This document shows, piece by piece, positions 1 to 8,067 of a stretch of 64,000 nucleotides of DNA. The stretch is from Sphingobacterium sp. UBA7855. GTDB taxonomy: Bacteria > Bacteroidota > Bacteroidia > Sphingobacteriales > Sphingobacteriaceae. The position numbers and the translations under genes are program-made. Under the pieces are notes generated by a model. That model was not told where the DNA came from and searched no databases. It saw only the letters and a program-made list of their open reading frames with translations. The stretch lies in NCBI GenBank assembly GCA_002500745.1, contig DLST01000001.1:180724-244723 (forward strand), given 5' to 3'. Each line of letters starts with the position of its first letter. Position 1 is the stretch's first letter.

Positions 1-252
1 TCGGCATTTTTGATTAGAGATCGGATAAATTGATGCGTCAACATATCCAATATAAACAGATGTTCTACTTTAGAAACATTGAAAGTGGTTGCTTTAAATT
101 TTCGGTAAAATTGTCGCTTTTTGTTCGCAAATCGCTTACGTTTTAAGAAAGACTTTGGATAACAATTTTAAAGATCGAAACATTAAAATATGATGCAAAC
201 TTTTTAAAGATATGCAGCGTTTATAAGGGATAAAACCACAAAATTTATTTAA
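1..252. other. Leading non-coding stretch
   Basis: No gene is supported before the first CDS. A minus-strand frame is open from about position 157 to the window edge, but its only ATG lies near the edge (about 32-34), so at most the first few codons of a leftward gene could be present. The rest is AT-rich and probably carries the promoter of the DUF202 gene. Confidence 0.4.
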
Positions 253-636
253 ATGTCTAATAAAAATGTACCGCAGAAGGTGAATGACCATCTTGCTAAT
301 GAGCGGACTTTTCTCGCTTGGATACGAACCAGCTTAGGGATTATGGGCTTTGGATTTGTAGTCGTTAAATTTTCATTATTTATTCGTCAGATAGAGCTCA
401 TTTTAAAGAAAGATGTCGTTGTTGGCTCCCAGCATGAATCCTCTGGCGTTGTCGGAGTTTCTATTGTGGTCATTGGTGCATTGACGGTTATCGTTGCTTT
501 CTTAAAATATCGTAAAACAAATAAGCAAATCGAGGACGAGAACTTCGTTCACACTTCGAATAGTATCACGATTGTAGCCGTATTGATATTTGTTATCGGT
601 CTTATTCTGAGTTGGTATCTTATTGACGGTCTTTAG
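253..636 (+). CDS. DUF202 (YidH-like) inner-membrane protein
   Basis: Small integral membrane protein of the DUF202/YidH family, function unknown. The 127-residue product has the family hallmark near its N-terminus, LANERTFLAWIRTSLGIM (about residues 14-31), a charged segment running straight into the first membrane helix. Two more hydrophobic helices follow, around residues 67-85 and 105-124, giving three predicted membrane spans, which is usual for the family. It starts with ATG and has no close partner; the next gene lies on the other strand. The family call rests on the N-terminal motif plus length and topology. No substrate or pathway can be inferred. Confidence 0.85.
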   Translation: MSNKNVPQKVNDHLANERTFLAWIRTSLGIMGFGFVVVKFSLFIRQIELILKKDVVVGSQHESSGVVGVSIVVIGALTVIVAFLKYRKTNKQIEDENFVHTSNSITIVAVLIFVIGLILSWYLIDGL

Positions 637-734
637 GGCGCTGAAATTATTGTATTAAAACCGACTCCTATTTATATCAATCGGTTTCCAAATAGGTCTT
701 CCGCAGCGTCGTAAAAGCCCGATCGGTATCCAAA

Positions 735-1097
735 TCAAATTTTATTTGACTTGGAATAATCGGTTATTCCAAGTTTGTTTCCGAAAGGATCGTTAAATTC
801 GACTGCTAGACCTGTCATGATATCAAATGGCTCGCTTAAAAATACGATCCCCTTTTGCTTTAAAGATTCATAGGTTGCCTTAACATCTGCAACGGTAAAC
901 CAAATACTTGGTTTTGCCTGTTGTGCCGAACTCAGTATGATCGCTGGTTCATTGTCGCCTACTTTAAACGCAGTCATGCCTTTTGCTGGAAAGTCAAATT
1001 TAGTTTTGAGCCCAAGTTGGTCTCGATAAAATTTTTTGGCTTTATCCAGGTCATCGACCGGTATAAAGAAATTGTCGTAATCCAATAATAGGTTCAT
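735..1097 (-). CDS. VOC (glyoxalase/bleomycin-resistance-like) family protein
   Basis: A 120-residue single-domain protein of the vicinal oxygen chelate superfamily. The segment FIPVDDLDKAKKFYRDQLGL (about residues 11-30) is the typical first beta-alpha unit, and the C-terminal part LAVEFNDPFGNKLGI carries the conserved DPFGN loop and closing strand. This group covers glyoxalase I-like enzymes, dioxygenases and antibiotic-binding proteins. The sequence does not show which reaction, if any, this one catalyses. It lies 5 bases downstream of the ArsR-like ORF on the same strand, so the two are probably cotranscribed. Confidence 0.85.
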   Translation of the reverse strand: MNLLLDYDNFFIPVDDLDKAKKFYRDQLGLKTKFDFPAKGMTAFKVGDNEPAIILSSAQQAKPSIWFTVADVKATYESLKQKGIVFLSEPFDIMTGLAVEFNDPFGNKLGITDYSKSNKI

Positions 1098-1102
1098 GGT
1101 AA

Positions 1103-1306
1103 TCAGGGTTTAATTTGTGATAAGTCTATTCCAAATGCTGTCAATTGCGATTCACCAAGTTCAGTGATATAGAAGTTTTTATCTGGGGGATCGTTTTTCG
1201 CCAACCAACCTTTTGTTATCAAAGTTTCAAGTAGGAGCTGGCCGAGTTTACCGCCGATATGTTCATAACATAATTTTGCGGGTTTCAATTTGTCGTTTTT
1301 GTTCAT
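1103..1306 (-). CDS. Stand-alone ArsR-regulator C-terminal-like protein
   Basis: A 67-residue protein resembling only the C-terminal part of a group of ArsR-family regulators, in which a CYEHIGGKLG-like segment (about residues 13-22) is followed by a helix and a 'GW' turn. The winged-helix DNA-binding half is missing. The 190 bases upstream contain no coding sequence that would supply it, so the gene looks naturally short rather than freshly truncated. It is the first gene of a two-gene unit with the VOC protein 5 bases downstream, which suggests a small ligand-binding or regulatory partner. The family link is from memory of the motif and is moderate; the function is unknown. Confidence 0.55.
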   Translation of the reverse strand: MNKNDKLKPAKLCYEHIGGKLGQLLLETLITKGWLAKNDPPDKNFYITELGESQLTAFGIDLSQIKP

Positions 1307-1500
1307 TTTTGTCTTTTTGTTATCGTTTACTTTTTGATTTATAATTCCTTAGCTGTAAAATTATGAAAATGCGAAGGACTGAAAAATGATAGAGATCATT
1401 CATTTCAGTGGTTCTTTGACACGACGTAAAGCATATCTCTTTTGTTTTTGAAAAACAAAATGTGTCTAAACGTGGTATCTAGAATGGAATTTTATTGTAT

Positions 1501-3519
1501 ATGGAAAAGGAAAAGGATAGCGAGTCGCAGGTAAGGCGTTTATTTGAACGTTTCAATACTCAAATAGCAGACCCCGCTTATATAGATGTTGACTTTTTGG
1601 TTTCACTGGTGGACGTCGTTCGTCCAAAGCATGTGAATTTATATGTTCATGCCGACATCCAATTTTTACTCGACTATTTTGAAGCATCACCTGAAGAACT
1701 TCAATTCTTCCAGCTTTATCTTAAAAGAATCCTGTTGGCCAAGGATTTTGATCAGCTGATTTCCGATACGGGCATCATTAGTTATGCAGATTTTTTTTAC
1801 GAGCTAAAAAAAAGAATGACCGAACGGTATCTACCTTTTCAGCCGCCGAAGTCTACTTTACAATATCTTTTAAATCAAGTTTTCTACAAATCTAGCGATG
1901 CTGAATGGATAGCAATGATCCCTCAGGATCAGGTTGATAGGTTGTTTTGTTTATGTGGATTTCAAACGATTTATGACGATGAAACTGGCTTTGGAATGAT
2001 TGAAATATTGTATGGACTGGAATTGCTGGTCCAACGTATTACAGGCCGTGCTATGGAAACAGATGTAAATAAGATGGTACCAGAATTCCAAAATTTTGAT
2101 AGTCCATTTATTGCAATCATGCGGGAATTTACTGAACTGAATGATCGTCTTTTGCAATCCAATGTCAAGTTTATCCCATCCAACGATCTATCTTATAAGC
2201 AGATTTTGGTATTACATAGGCAATGCGAAGCGTATATCGAAACAGCATTCGACAATTCACATCGTTTTGGAATTTCTATCAAAGTGAATCAATCGCTGCT
2301 GCGCATGCGGCAACAATTGGAAAGAATCCGAGAAATTTTATATTTTTTGGTGATTGATCATCCAGATGAAAAGAGGCAAAAGACAGTCAAACTAGCAGTA
2401 ACACTTCTTGGATACAATTCCGGGAAAAGCAATATTCGCAAATTAGTTGGACAGAGTACACAACTTTTGGCCTACGAGATTACGCATCATACCGCGCAGA
2501 CGGGTGAACACTATATTACCTCAAGTGAAAAAGAATATTGGAAAATGTTCCGATCCGCCTGTGGTGGTGGCCTCATTGTAGGCGTAATGTGTATCTTCAA
2601 GTTATTGTTAGGAAAGGTACACACCAGTGAATTTGGTCACGCATTTTTATATAGCCTGAATTATGCGGTAGGTTTTACGTTAATTTATCTTTTTGGTGCA
2701 ACTTTAGCAACCAAACAACCCGCAATGACAGCTTCTGCATTGGTCAACGCAATTGAGCAGGGAACTTCCGGAGCTGGAAATAACAGACATCGTTATTGGA
2801 TGTTTGCTGAATTATTTGGAAGATTATTTCGGTCTCAGTTCATTGCTTTTGTCGGTAATGTTGTAATGGCTTTTCCGATGAGTCTTTTTCTTGTTTGGTT
2901 GATTCAGCAGCTGTCTCACGTTAATATTGCGAGTGCGCAGTGGTCACATCTTGTTAACGACCTTAACCCTGTAAAAACACCTTTGGTTTTTCACGCGTCA
3001 ATTGCAGGCGTTTTCTTATTCCTCTCGGGAATCATTGCCGGAAGTATCTCAAATAGGGACAAGCACAATTCAGTTTATTATCGCATTCAGGAGCATCCTA
3101 TGCTGAAAAAGATCTTCGGACAGCGGCAGACGAACAAAATAGCTTTGTTTTATGAGAAAAAATGGGCCGGTATCGTATCTAATGTTTGGTTTGGAATTTT
3201 TATGGGAACTACAGCTCCCGTCGGACTTTTTTTAGGTTTAAATCTGGATATTAGGCACATCACATTTGCGAGCGGGAATTTGGCATTGGGCTTATTTGGG
3301 AACGGTATGGAGTTGCCTGCCGAGATGTGGTTTTGGGGGATCTTGGGGATTGGATTAATAGGTTTTTTCAACTTTATGGTTAGTTTCTCCTTATCGTTGA
3401 TTTTAGCTTTTCGTTCGCGCAACTTATCCTCGGGAGAATTGATTAAAATGGGGCGAGCCGTTTGGATCTATTTTAAGATCAATCCAAAGCTGTTCTTCTT
3501 CCCACCTCGAAAAAGTTAA
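1501..3519 (+). CDS. Gcr-type 'site-specific recombinase' family membrane protein
   Basis: Large protein (672 residues from the ATG at 1501; the TTG two codons upstream is a less likely start). The N-terminal half is soluble and helical. The C-terminal half (about residues 350-660) has several membrane helices and the signatures FGNVVMAFPMSLFLVWL and LNLDIRHITFASGNLALGLFG, which match the family named after Neisseria Gcr (SpecificRecomb). Despite that name, proof of recombinase activity in the family is thin and the topology suggests an inner-membrane protein, so the role is best taken as unknown. A 13-base direct repeat spans its stop codon (3510-3522 and 3525-3537). Confidence 0.75.
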   Translation: MEKEKDSESQVRRLFERFNTQIADPAYIDVDFLVSLVDVVRPKHVNLYVHADIQFLLDYFEASPEELQFFQLYLKRILLAKDFDQLISDTGIISYADFFYELKKRMTERYLPFQPPKSTLQYLLNQVFYKSSDAEWIAMIPQDQVDRLFCLCGFQTIYDDETGFGMIEILYGLELLVQRITGRAMETDVNKMVPEFQNFDSPFIAIMREFTELNDRLLQSNVKFIPSNDLSYKQILVLHRQCEAYIETAFDNSHRFGISIKVNQSLLRMRQQLERIREILYFLVIDHPDEKRQKTVKLAVTLLGYNSGKSNIRKLVGQSTQLLAYEITHHTAQTGEHYITSSEKEYWKMFRSACGGGLIVGVMCIFKLLLGKVHTSEFGHAFLYSLNYAVGFTLIYLFGATLATKQPAMTASALVNAIEQGTSGAGNNRHRYWMFAELFGRLFRSQFIAFVGNVVMAFPMSLFLVWLIQQLSHVNIASAQWSHLVNDLNPVKTPLVFHASIAGVFLFLSGIIAGSISNRDKHNSVYYRIQEHPMLKKIFGQRQTNKIALFYEKKWAGIVSNVWFGIFMGTTAPVGLFLGLNLDIRHITFASGNLALGLFGNGMELPAEMWFWGILGIGLIGFFNFMVSFSLSLILAFRSRNLSSGELIKMGRAVWIYFKINPKLFFFPPRKS

Positions 3520-3601
3520 GTTCTAAAAAGTTAAGTTATAATGAAGTCCAGCAACTCTTAATCAATCCCTACCAATGCAAGTATAACAGGCTAATTTCCT
3601 T

Positions 3602-3817
3602 CTAAACATTGATATCACCGGAAAGATCGGGTGTGTCTTCGTCGTCCTTTTTTCTCTGTGCGGCCTGTTCTGCGTCCTTATTATGGGTACGATCGTCTTT
3701 AATACCTGTTAAATCGGTATTAGGACGCTTTTTTCGTTTGGAAGTGTCCTCTTTATGACTTTCGGACAAAGCAGTGTTTGACTTCTTTGAATCTTCATCG
3801 GAGGTCGTCGTCATCAT
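3602..3817 (-). CDS. Small hydrophilic hypothetical protein
   Basis: A 71-residue, highly charged protein with no hydrophobic segment, rich in Lys, Asp, Glu, Thr and Ser and probably disordered. It begins MMTTTSDEDSKKS and ends TPDLSGDINV. A longer version starting at 3865 adds 16 residues (MHRLKNKSRTASILIF), but the internal double ATG fits the character of the rest better. No family is recognised. It sits alone between the Gcr-like gene and the lipid kinase. It may be a real small gene typical of the genus, or a chance ORF. Confidence 0.45.
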   Translation of the reverse strand: MMTTTSDEDSKKSNTALSESHKEDTSKRKKRPNTDLTGIKDDRTHNKDAEQAAQRKKDDEDTPDLSGDINV

Positions 3818-3921
3818 AAAAATAAGTATGCTTGCCGTACGAGATTTATTTTTCAATCTATGCATTTGCCATGTTGTTGTTTAGTAGGGAACAGCGTTCG
3901 TAGCGTTATCGTTGGTACAAA

Positions 3922-4857
3922 CTACAGCTTACTTTCGCCAGCAACGACTTCAATAAGGTTTTCAAGCAAGGTAATTTTTATTTGCTGGCCGCTGTAGTTC
4001 CTGCATTCATCATCAATGTGTATTTTTTTGCCTTCCCATTCCAATGTCAACTGGCTTGCTCGGATGGGTTTTATTGTCAACTCTACATCGGTTCCATTCA
4101 ATAGTCCGTCAATATAGTTTATAAGTTCCTGCCGTTGCTTGTCAGTTACAATGATGATGTCGAATTGTCCGTCGCCCGGATCAGCATTGGAAGATAAGAT
4201 TAGTCGAGGCCCCATGCTTGGAATATTCATAACTTCGGCGAGAATACATGCTGTTTCAAAGTGACTTTCTCCTACCTTCATTTTCAGTGTTTTAGCCGGG
4301 AACGTTTGGACCAGTTCGCGTAATTGCTGGAGTGCAATTTTTATCTCTTCTTCCGCACTAAGATCTTCATCTAAACTCTTTTTGTCCATTTTCTCCATCA
4401 ATAAAGGAAATACGCCGAAGCCGATGGATTCTATAAAATGGAGTGGCTTTCCTGCTAATCCCAGAATCATTCCTACATCGAACTTTTTAAGTTTACAGTC
4501 GTTCCAAAGACCAATGGCTTTTTCACAGTCAAGAGGAATGCCAAGAGAGATCGCAATATTATTTGCAGTTCCTTGTGGCAGTATGGCGATTGGTCTTTTA
4601 AATTTTAGTTTTTTTTCTAATAGCGCTAAAACTGCAGTTTTTATCGTGCCGTCGCCGCCGGCCAAGGCAATAATATCAGTTTGCTGATCGATCTTCTTGA
4701 CAGCGTTCTGCTTTGAAACTACTGAGCAACTGTGTCCAAGATTTTCAATCAATTGACATAGTTCATCTTTGTCCCCATTCGTATCATCCCCAGCTTTAGG
4801 GTTATGTACTAATCTTATGTTTTTGCCATGTTCTTTCATAACAATTGAACAAAGCAT
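3922..4857 (-). CDS. Diacylglycerol kinase-family lipid kinase (DagK/YegS-like)
   Basis: Soluble lipid kinase of the diacylglycerol kinase catalytic family, which phosphorylates a lipid alcohol with ATP. Visible signatures are the N-terminal RLVHNPKAGDD strand-loop, the nucleotide-binding loop AGGDGTIKTAV (about residues 66-76) and PQGTANNIAISLGIP (about 98-112). The C-terminal beta-sandwich contains the DPGDGQFDIIIV segment common in YegS/BmrU proteins. Length (311 residues) is normal. ATG codons exist at 4857 and at 4839 (residue 7); the second gives a more typical N-terminus. It is divergent from surE with only 33 bases between them. The lipid substrate cannot be read from the sequence. 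Confidence 0.88.
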   Translation of the reverse strand: MLCSIVMKEHGKNIRLVHNPKAGDDTNGDKDELCQLIENLGHSCSVVSKQNAVKKIDQQTDIIALAGGDGTIKTAVLALLEKKLKFKRPIAILPQGTANNIAISLGIPLDCEKAIGLWNDCKLKKFDVGMILGLAGKPLHFIESIGFGVFPLLMEKMDKKSLDEDLSAEEEIKIALQQLRELVQTFPAKTLKMKVGESHFETACILAEVMNIPSMGPRLILSSNADPGDGQFDIIIVTDKQRQELINYIDGLLNGTDVELTIKPIRASQLTLEWEGKKIHIDDECRNYSGQQIKITLLENLIEVVAGESKL

Positions 4858-4890
4858 GGCTGAGATTGGTTTTCAAATAAAAGAACAACT

Positions 4891-5667
4891 ATGAATATAC
4901 TTATTACCAACGACGATGGCATTTATTCGCCTGGTATCGCAGCACTGGCAAGAATAGCGAAACAGTTTGGGACAGTAAAAATTGTGGCACCCGATGTGGA
5001 ACAGTCGTCAATGGGACATGCGATTACGCATTCCCGGCCGCTAAGTTATCGGCGGGCACCTATTACTTTTGAAGATGTTGAAGCTTTTAAGGTCAATGGA
5101 ACGCCGGCAGATTGTGTAGCATTGGGTTTACATATGTTTCCTGATACGCAGGTTGTACTTTCCGGTATCAATATGGGACCAAATCTTGGTAATTCTATGT
5201 GGCATTCGGGTACCCTAGCTGCTGCAAAGCAGGCTACCCTTCTTGGTGTGACGGGTATTGCCTTGAGCACCCCTGTCGGAAATACCGAGCCGGATTTTGA
5301 AGGCTTATCTCAATGGACGAGGGATGTGCTAGAAATATTAATTGAAAATAAGGAACCAGTTGAAAATAAAGAACCCGCTCTTTACAATGTGAATTTCCCA
5401 GCCCAACCTCAGGGCATAGTATGGACAAGGCAATCAGTAAGGCTGTATGATGGCAGGGTGGTCGCTGGAGAAGATCCTATGGGAAGGGAAAACTATTGGA
5501 TCACTGTCATACCTTTAGAACCTGCTGATAAAGGCACAGATCGTTGGGCAGTAGAAAACAATTTAGTATCCATTACACCATTACGTCTTGATCTTACCGC
5601 GCATGATGAACTTGCGGAAAGAGTGAAACGCGAGCAAAGTGAATTCAATGGAGCTAAGCGAATGTGA
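4891..5667 (+). CDS. surE: 5'/3'-nucleotidase SurE
   Basis: Metal-dependent survival-protein phosphatase SurE, which dephosphorylates nucleoside monophosphates in the cytoplasm. The 258-residue product has the classic elements in order: ITNDDGIYSPGI with the metal-binding Asp pair (residues 5-16), VEQSSMGHAIT (about 34-44), NGTPADCVALG (about 70-80), SGINMGPNLG (about 91-100) and HSGTLAAAKQA (about 105-115). Around residues 152-163 the hexamer ENKEPV/ENKEPA is repeated in tandem at both DNA and protein level, in a region that varies among homologues. It is followed 13 bases later by the aldo/keto reductase on the same strand. Confidence 0.95.
   Translation: MNILITNDDGIYSPGIAALARIAKQFGTVKIVAPDVEQSSMGHAITHSRPLSYRRAPITFEDVEAFKVNGTPADCVALGLHMFPDTQVVLSGINMGPNLGNSMWHSGTLAAAKQATLLGVTGIALSTPVGNTEPDFEGLSQWTRDVLEILIENKEPVENKEPALYNVNFPAQPQGIVWTRQSVRLYDGRVVAGEDPMGRENYWITVIPLEPADKGTDRWAVENNLVSITPLRLDLTAHDELAERVKREQSEFNGAKRM
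5344..5379 (+). repeat. 18-bp tandem duplication inside surE
   Basis: Two adjacent 18-base units (5344-5361 and 5362-5379) encode ENKEPV then ENKEPA. They differ at three positions, which suggests a duplication that has begun to diverge. The reading frame is preserved. Confidence 0.75.
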
Positions 5668-5680
5668 AAATTAAATATGA

Positions 5681-6712
5681 ATGGAAAAAGATATGAATGC
5701 AACAGAAAATTTAATGCAAAAGGAAAGATTTCGTCCAGTTGATAAGGCTGGATTCGGAGGCGTAGCCTTGGGGAATGGATTTCAGCACCATACTGATTAT
5801 GAATGTTTGAAGGCAGTAGAAGCGGCGTGGAAGGCTGGAATACGACTCTTTGACACTTCCCCATGGTACGGTCTAGGCATAAGCGAACGTCGAATGGGCT
5901 TATTTTTAAAAGATCAACCTAGGGAAAGTTTCACTTTGTCAACAAAAGTCGGTAGACTCATGTTGCCTCAAGAAGATTTTAAGATGGACCAGTTGCTGTG
6001 GAAAGGAAAATTAAATTTTGGGTACCGTTATGATTATACGGCGTCAGGTGTAAGAAGAAGCTTAGAAGATAGTTTGCAACGCTTAGGACTGTCTTCGATA
6101 GATATGGTATTTATTCATGATCTTTCCCCAGACAATGGAGATATGAAAGACAGCTATGCTTATTATTTTGAGCAAGCTGCGAACGGTGCGATGCCTGAAT
6201 TGACTAAGATGAGAGAAGAAGGGCTTATTAAAGGCTGGGGGCTGGGAGTTAATACCGTTGAACCGATTTTACAGACATTGGAAGTTGCAGATCCAGACGT
6301 TTTTCTTTCAGCCTGTCAGTATTCACTGATAAAACATGAGGAAGGGCTGAATCAAGTTTTTCCTAAAGTCGCTGAACGAGGTATTTCAATCATCGTGGGA
6401 GCGCCATTATGTGCTGGATTTTTAGCTGGAAAAGATCGTTATCTCTACGATGGAAATTTTCCAGCCGGTGTAAAGGAAAAACTCAATGCATTATATCAGA
6501 TTGCAAAAAATCACCATGTCGATCTTCGCACCGCAGCATTACAATTTTCGGCAGCACCCGAAGAAGTATCTGGCGTGATACCGGGCGCACATACTGCTGA
6601 ACAAGCGGAGGAAAATGCAAATTCGTTTAGCGTTAAGATTCCAAACGACTTCTGGGACGAGCTAAAACACGAGAAACTTATTGAACAGAACTGTCCAGTA
6701 CCCAACATGTGA
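5681..6712 (+). CDS. Aldo/keto reductase, D-threo-aldose/pyridoxal 4-dehydrogenase type
   Basis: NAD(P)-dependent aldo/keto reductase with a TIM-barrel fold, 343 residues. The catalytic tetrad is visible: Asp and Tyr in RLFDTSPWYGLGISERRMG (about residues 55-73), Lys in LSTKVGRLM and His in MVFIHDLSP. The DTSPWYG..SERRMG pattern points to the group containing D-threo-aldose 1-dehydrogenase, L-fucose dehydrogenase and pyridoxal 4-dehydrogenase rather than to classical aldose reductases. Starts at 5681 or 5693 (MNATEN) are both possible. It lies 13 bases after surE and is closed by a clear terminator at 6731-6754. The physiological sugar or aldehyde is not determinable here. Confidence 0.88.
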   Translation: MEKDMNATENLMQKERFRPVDKAGFGGVALGNGFQHHTDYECLKAVEAAWKAGIRLFDTSPWYGLGISERRMGLFLKDQPRESFTLSTKVGRLMLPQEDFKMDQLLWKGKLNFGYRYDYTASGVRRSLEDSLQRLGLSSIDMVFIHDLSPDNGDMKDSYAYYFEQAANGAMPELTKMREEGLIKGWGLGVNTVEPILQTLEVADPDVFLSACQYSLIKHEEGLNQVFPKVAERGISIIVGAPLCAGFLAGKDRYLYDGNFPAGVKEKLNALYQIAKNHHVDLRTAALQFSAAPEEVSGVIPGAHTAEQAEENANSFSVKIPNDFWDELKHEKLIEQNCPVPNM

Positions 6713-6730
6713 TGTATTTGACAAAATTTG

Positions 6731-6754
6731 GGGTGTGATTGGCACACCCTTTTT
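6731..6754 (+). terminator. Rho-independent terminator after the aldo/keto reductase
   Basis: Seven-base-pair GC-rich stem GGGTGTG/CACACCC with a five-base loop, followed directly by five T. It lies 19 bases past the stop codon and probably ends the surE-reductase transcript. The kinase gene on the other strand converges on it. Confidence 0.85.
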
Positions 6755-6812
6755 GAACTGATGTGAATTGGGAAATATGTTAGGCTAACTTTACGATCTG
6801 TTAATGAATAGA

Positions 6813-7991
6813 TCATTTAAAATCTGCAGGTATAACCAGTTTAAACGTGATCGTATTATGATCTAAGTGAACGGTTATGGTCCCTTTGTGAAGTTTTGCT
6901 ATTTCATGTGCAATAAATAATCCTAATCCCAAACCTTTACTATTGGAACCTCTTGTAAACGGTTCGAATAAGTTTGATAAATCCGACAGGTGCTGTGGGA
7001 ATATTACGTCATTCGTGACGCTAAAAATAAATTGCCCGTCTTCAATGCTTGCATTGATCTCTATGTTTTTATCAGGATTTCCGTGCTTTATTGCATTTCC
7101 AATTAAATTTGAAAAGGCCCGTCCCATTTTATGTTGATCACAACGTATTTCAGTTGGAACCTCGATGTTGGCAATTAACTTTTTATTATGCAATAACTCA
7201 TATTCTGATAGGATTTGTCTAATTAACGTATCTATTCGGCAATATTCATTTATTATCGAGGGTTTATTTTCAAGACGAATACTACTAAAATCCAATATAT
7301 CGTCGATCATCCCTTTCATCCGAAAAGACGCTTCTTCTATTTTCTTTATTAAGCGTTTTTGGTTATCATCTTTTACACTTCCCATCAGGTATTGTGATAT
7401 CACCTTTACGATACTGACAGGGTTATTCAGATCGTGGGCCAATGCGGTCAAAATGAGCTCTCTATTTTTAGTGTAACTAAGCTCCTGTTTCAGTTCTTTT
7501 CTTACGTTATTTAAGCCGAAAATCGTATTAAAGTTTAGGGCAATTAGATCACTGCAAACGGGGAGCAGCGTTTCTAATTTGTTTCGGTCAAGATGTACAG
7601 GCTCCGCATTCATAAAACTCATGTGTCCTACAATAGCGTCATTTTTGTTCACTATTGGGTAAGAGATATAACTTTTTAAGCCGAATTCCTGTAGAACGTG
7701 AGCCCATTGATCAACTGTACATTGTGTGCTATCATCAATGTAAATAGGTGAAAAACCTGTTCTAATCTCTTGATATATTTTAACGTATGTGTCACTGTTT
7801 TTATCGACTATTTGTTGGGAGTGATAGTCATAAACGCACCAATTTCCCCATTTTGCCCCATCTTTCTTACGTATCAATCCATATCTCATTTTGGTTTGGC
7901 TACACAGTTCCTCCAGAATACGTTGACAGGTAGTGAAGTCGCTTTTATCGGATGTTTCGTACGGTTTATTTATTTGATTTGGGATGGTCAT
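6813..7991 (-). CDS. GAF-domain sensor histidine kinase
   Basis: Cytosolic histidine kinase of 392 residues without membrane helices. Residues about 20-155 look like a GAF sensor domain. A HisKA dimerization helix follows with phosphoacceptor His186 in LTALAHDLNNPVSIV, then a HATPase domain with N-box RAFSNLIGNAIKHG (about 291-304) and the G2 box GLGLGLFIAHEIAKLHKG (about 353-370). No receiver domain and no adjacent response regulator are present, so it is an orphan kinase. Start is ATG at 7991. The signal sensed by the GAF domain cannot be inferred; the family binds cyclic nucleotides, haem, flavins or small organics. Confidence 0.9.
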   Translation of the reverse strand: MTIPNQINKPYETSDKSDFTTCQRILEELCSQTKMRYGLIRKKDGAKWGNWCVYDYHSQQIVDKNSDTYVKIYQEIRTGFSPIYIDDSTQCTVDQWAHVLQEFGLKSYISYPIVNKNDAIVGHMSFMNAEPVHLDRNKLETLLPVCSDLIALNFNTIFGLNNVRKELKQELSYTKNRELILTALAHDLNNPVSIVKVISQYLMGSVKDDNQKRLIKKIEEASFRMKGMIDDILDFSSIRLENKPSIINEYCRIDTLIRQILSEYELLHNKKLIANIEVPTEIRCDQHKMGRAFSNLIGNAIKHGNPDKNIEINASIEDGQFIFSVTNDVIFPQHLSDLSNLFEPFTRGSNSKGLGLGLFIAHEIAKLHKGTITVHLDHNTITFKLVIPADFK

Positions 7992-8067
7992 TTTTTTTGC
8001 GTTTTTAGCTACTTGAACCCATCAACGGGTGTTCATTTCTCAGTGAAAATACAACATAATTTCCATA

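Noticed and set aside
1-157. Open minus-strand frame running off the window edge
   Set aside because: The frame is open for about 50 codons, but the only ATG is near the edge and the composition is lysine- and phenylalanine-rich as expected of AT-rich spacer.
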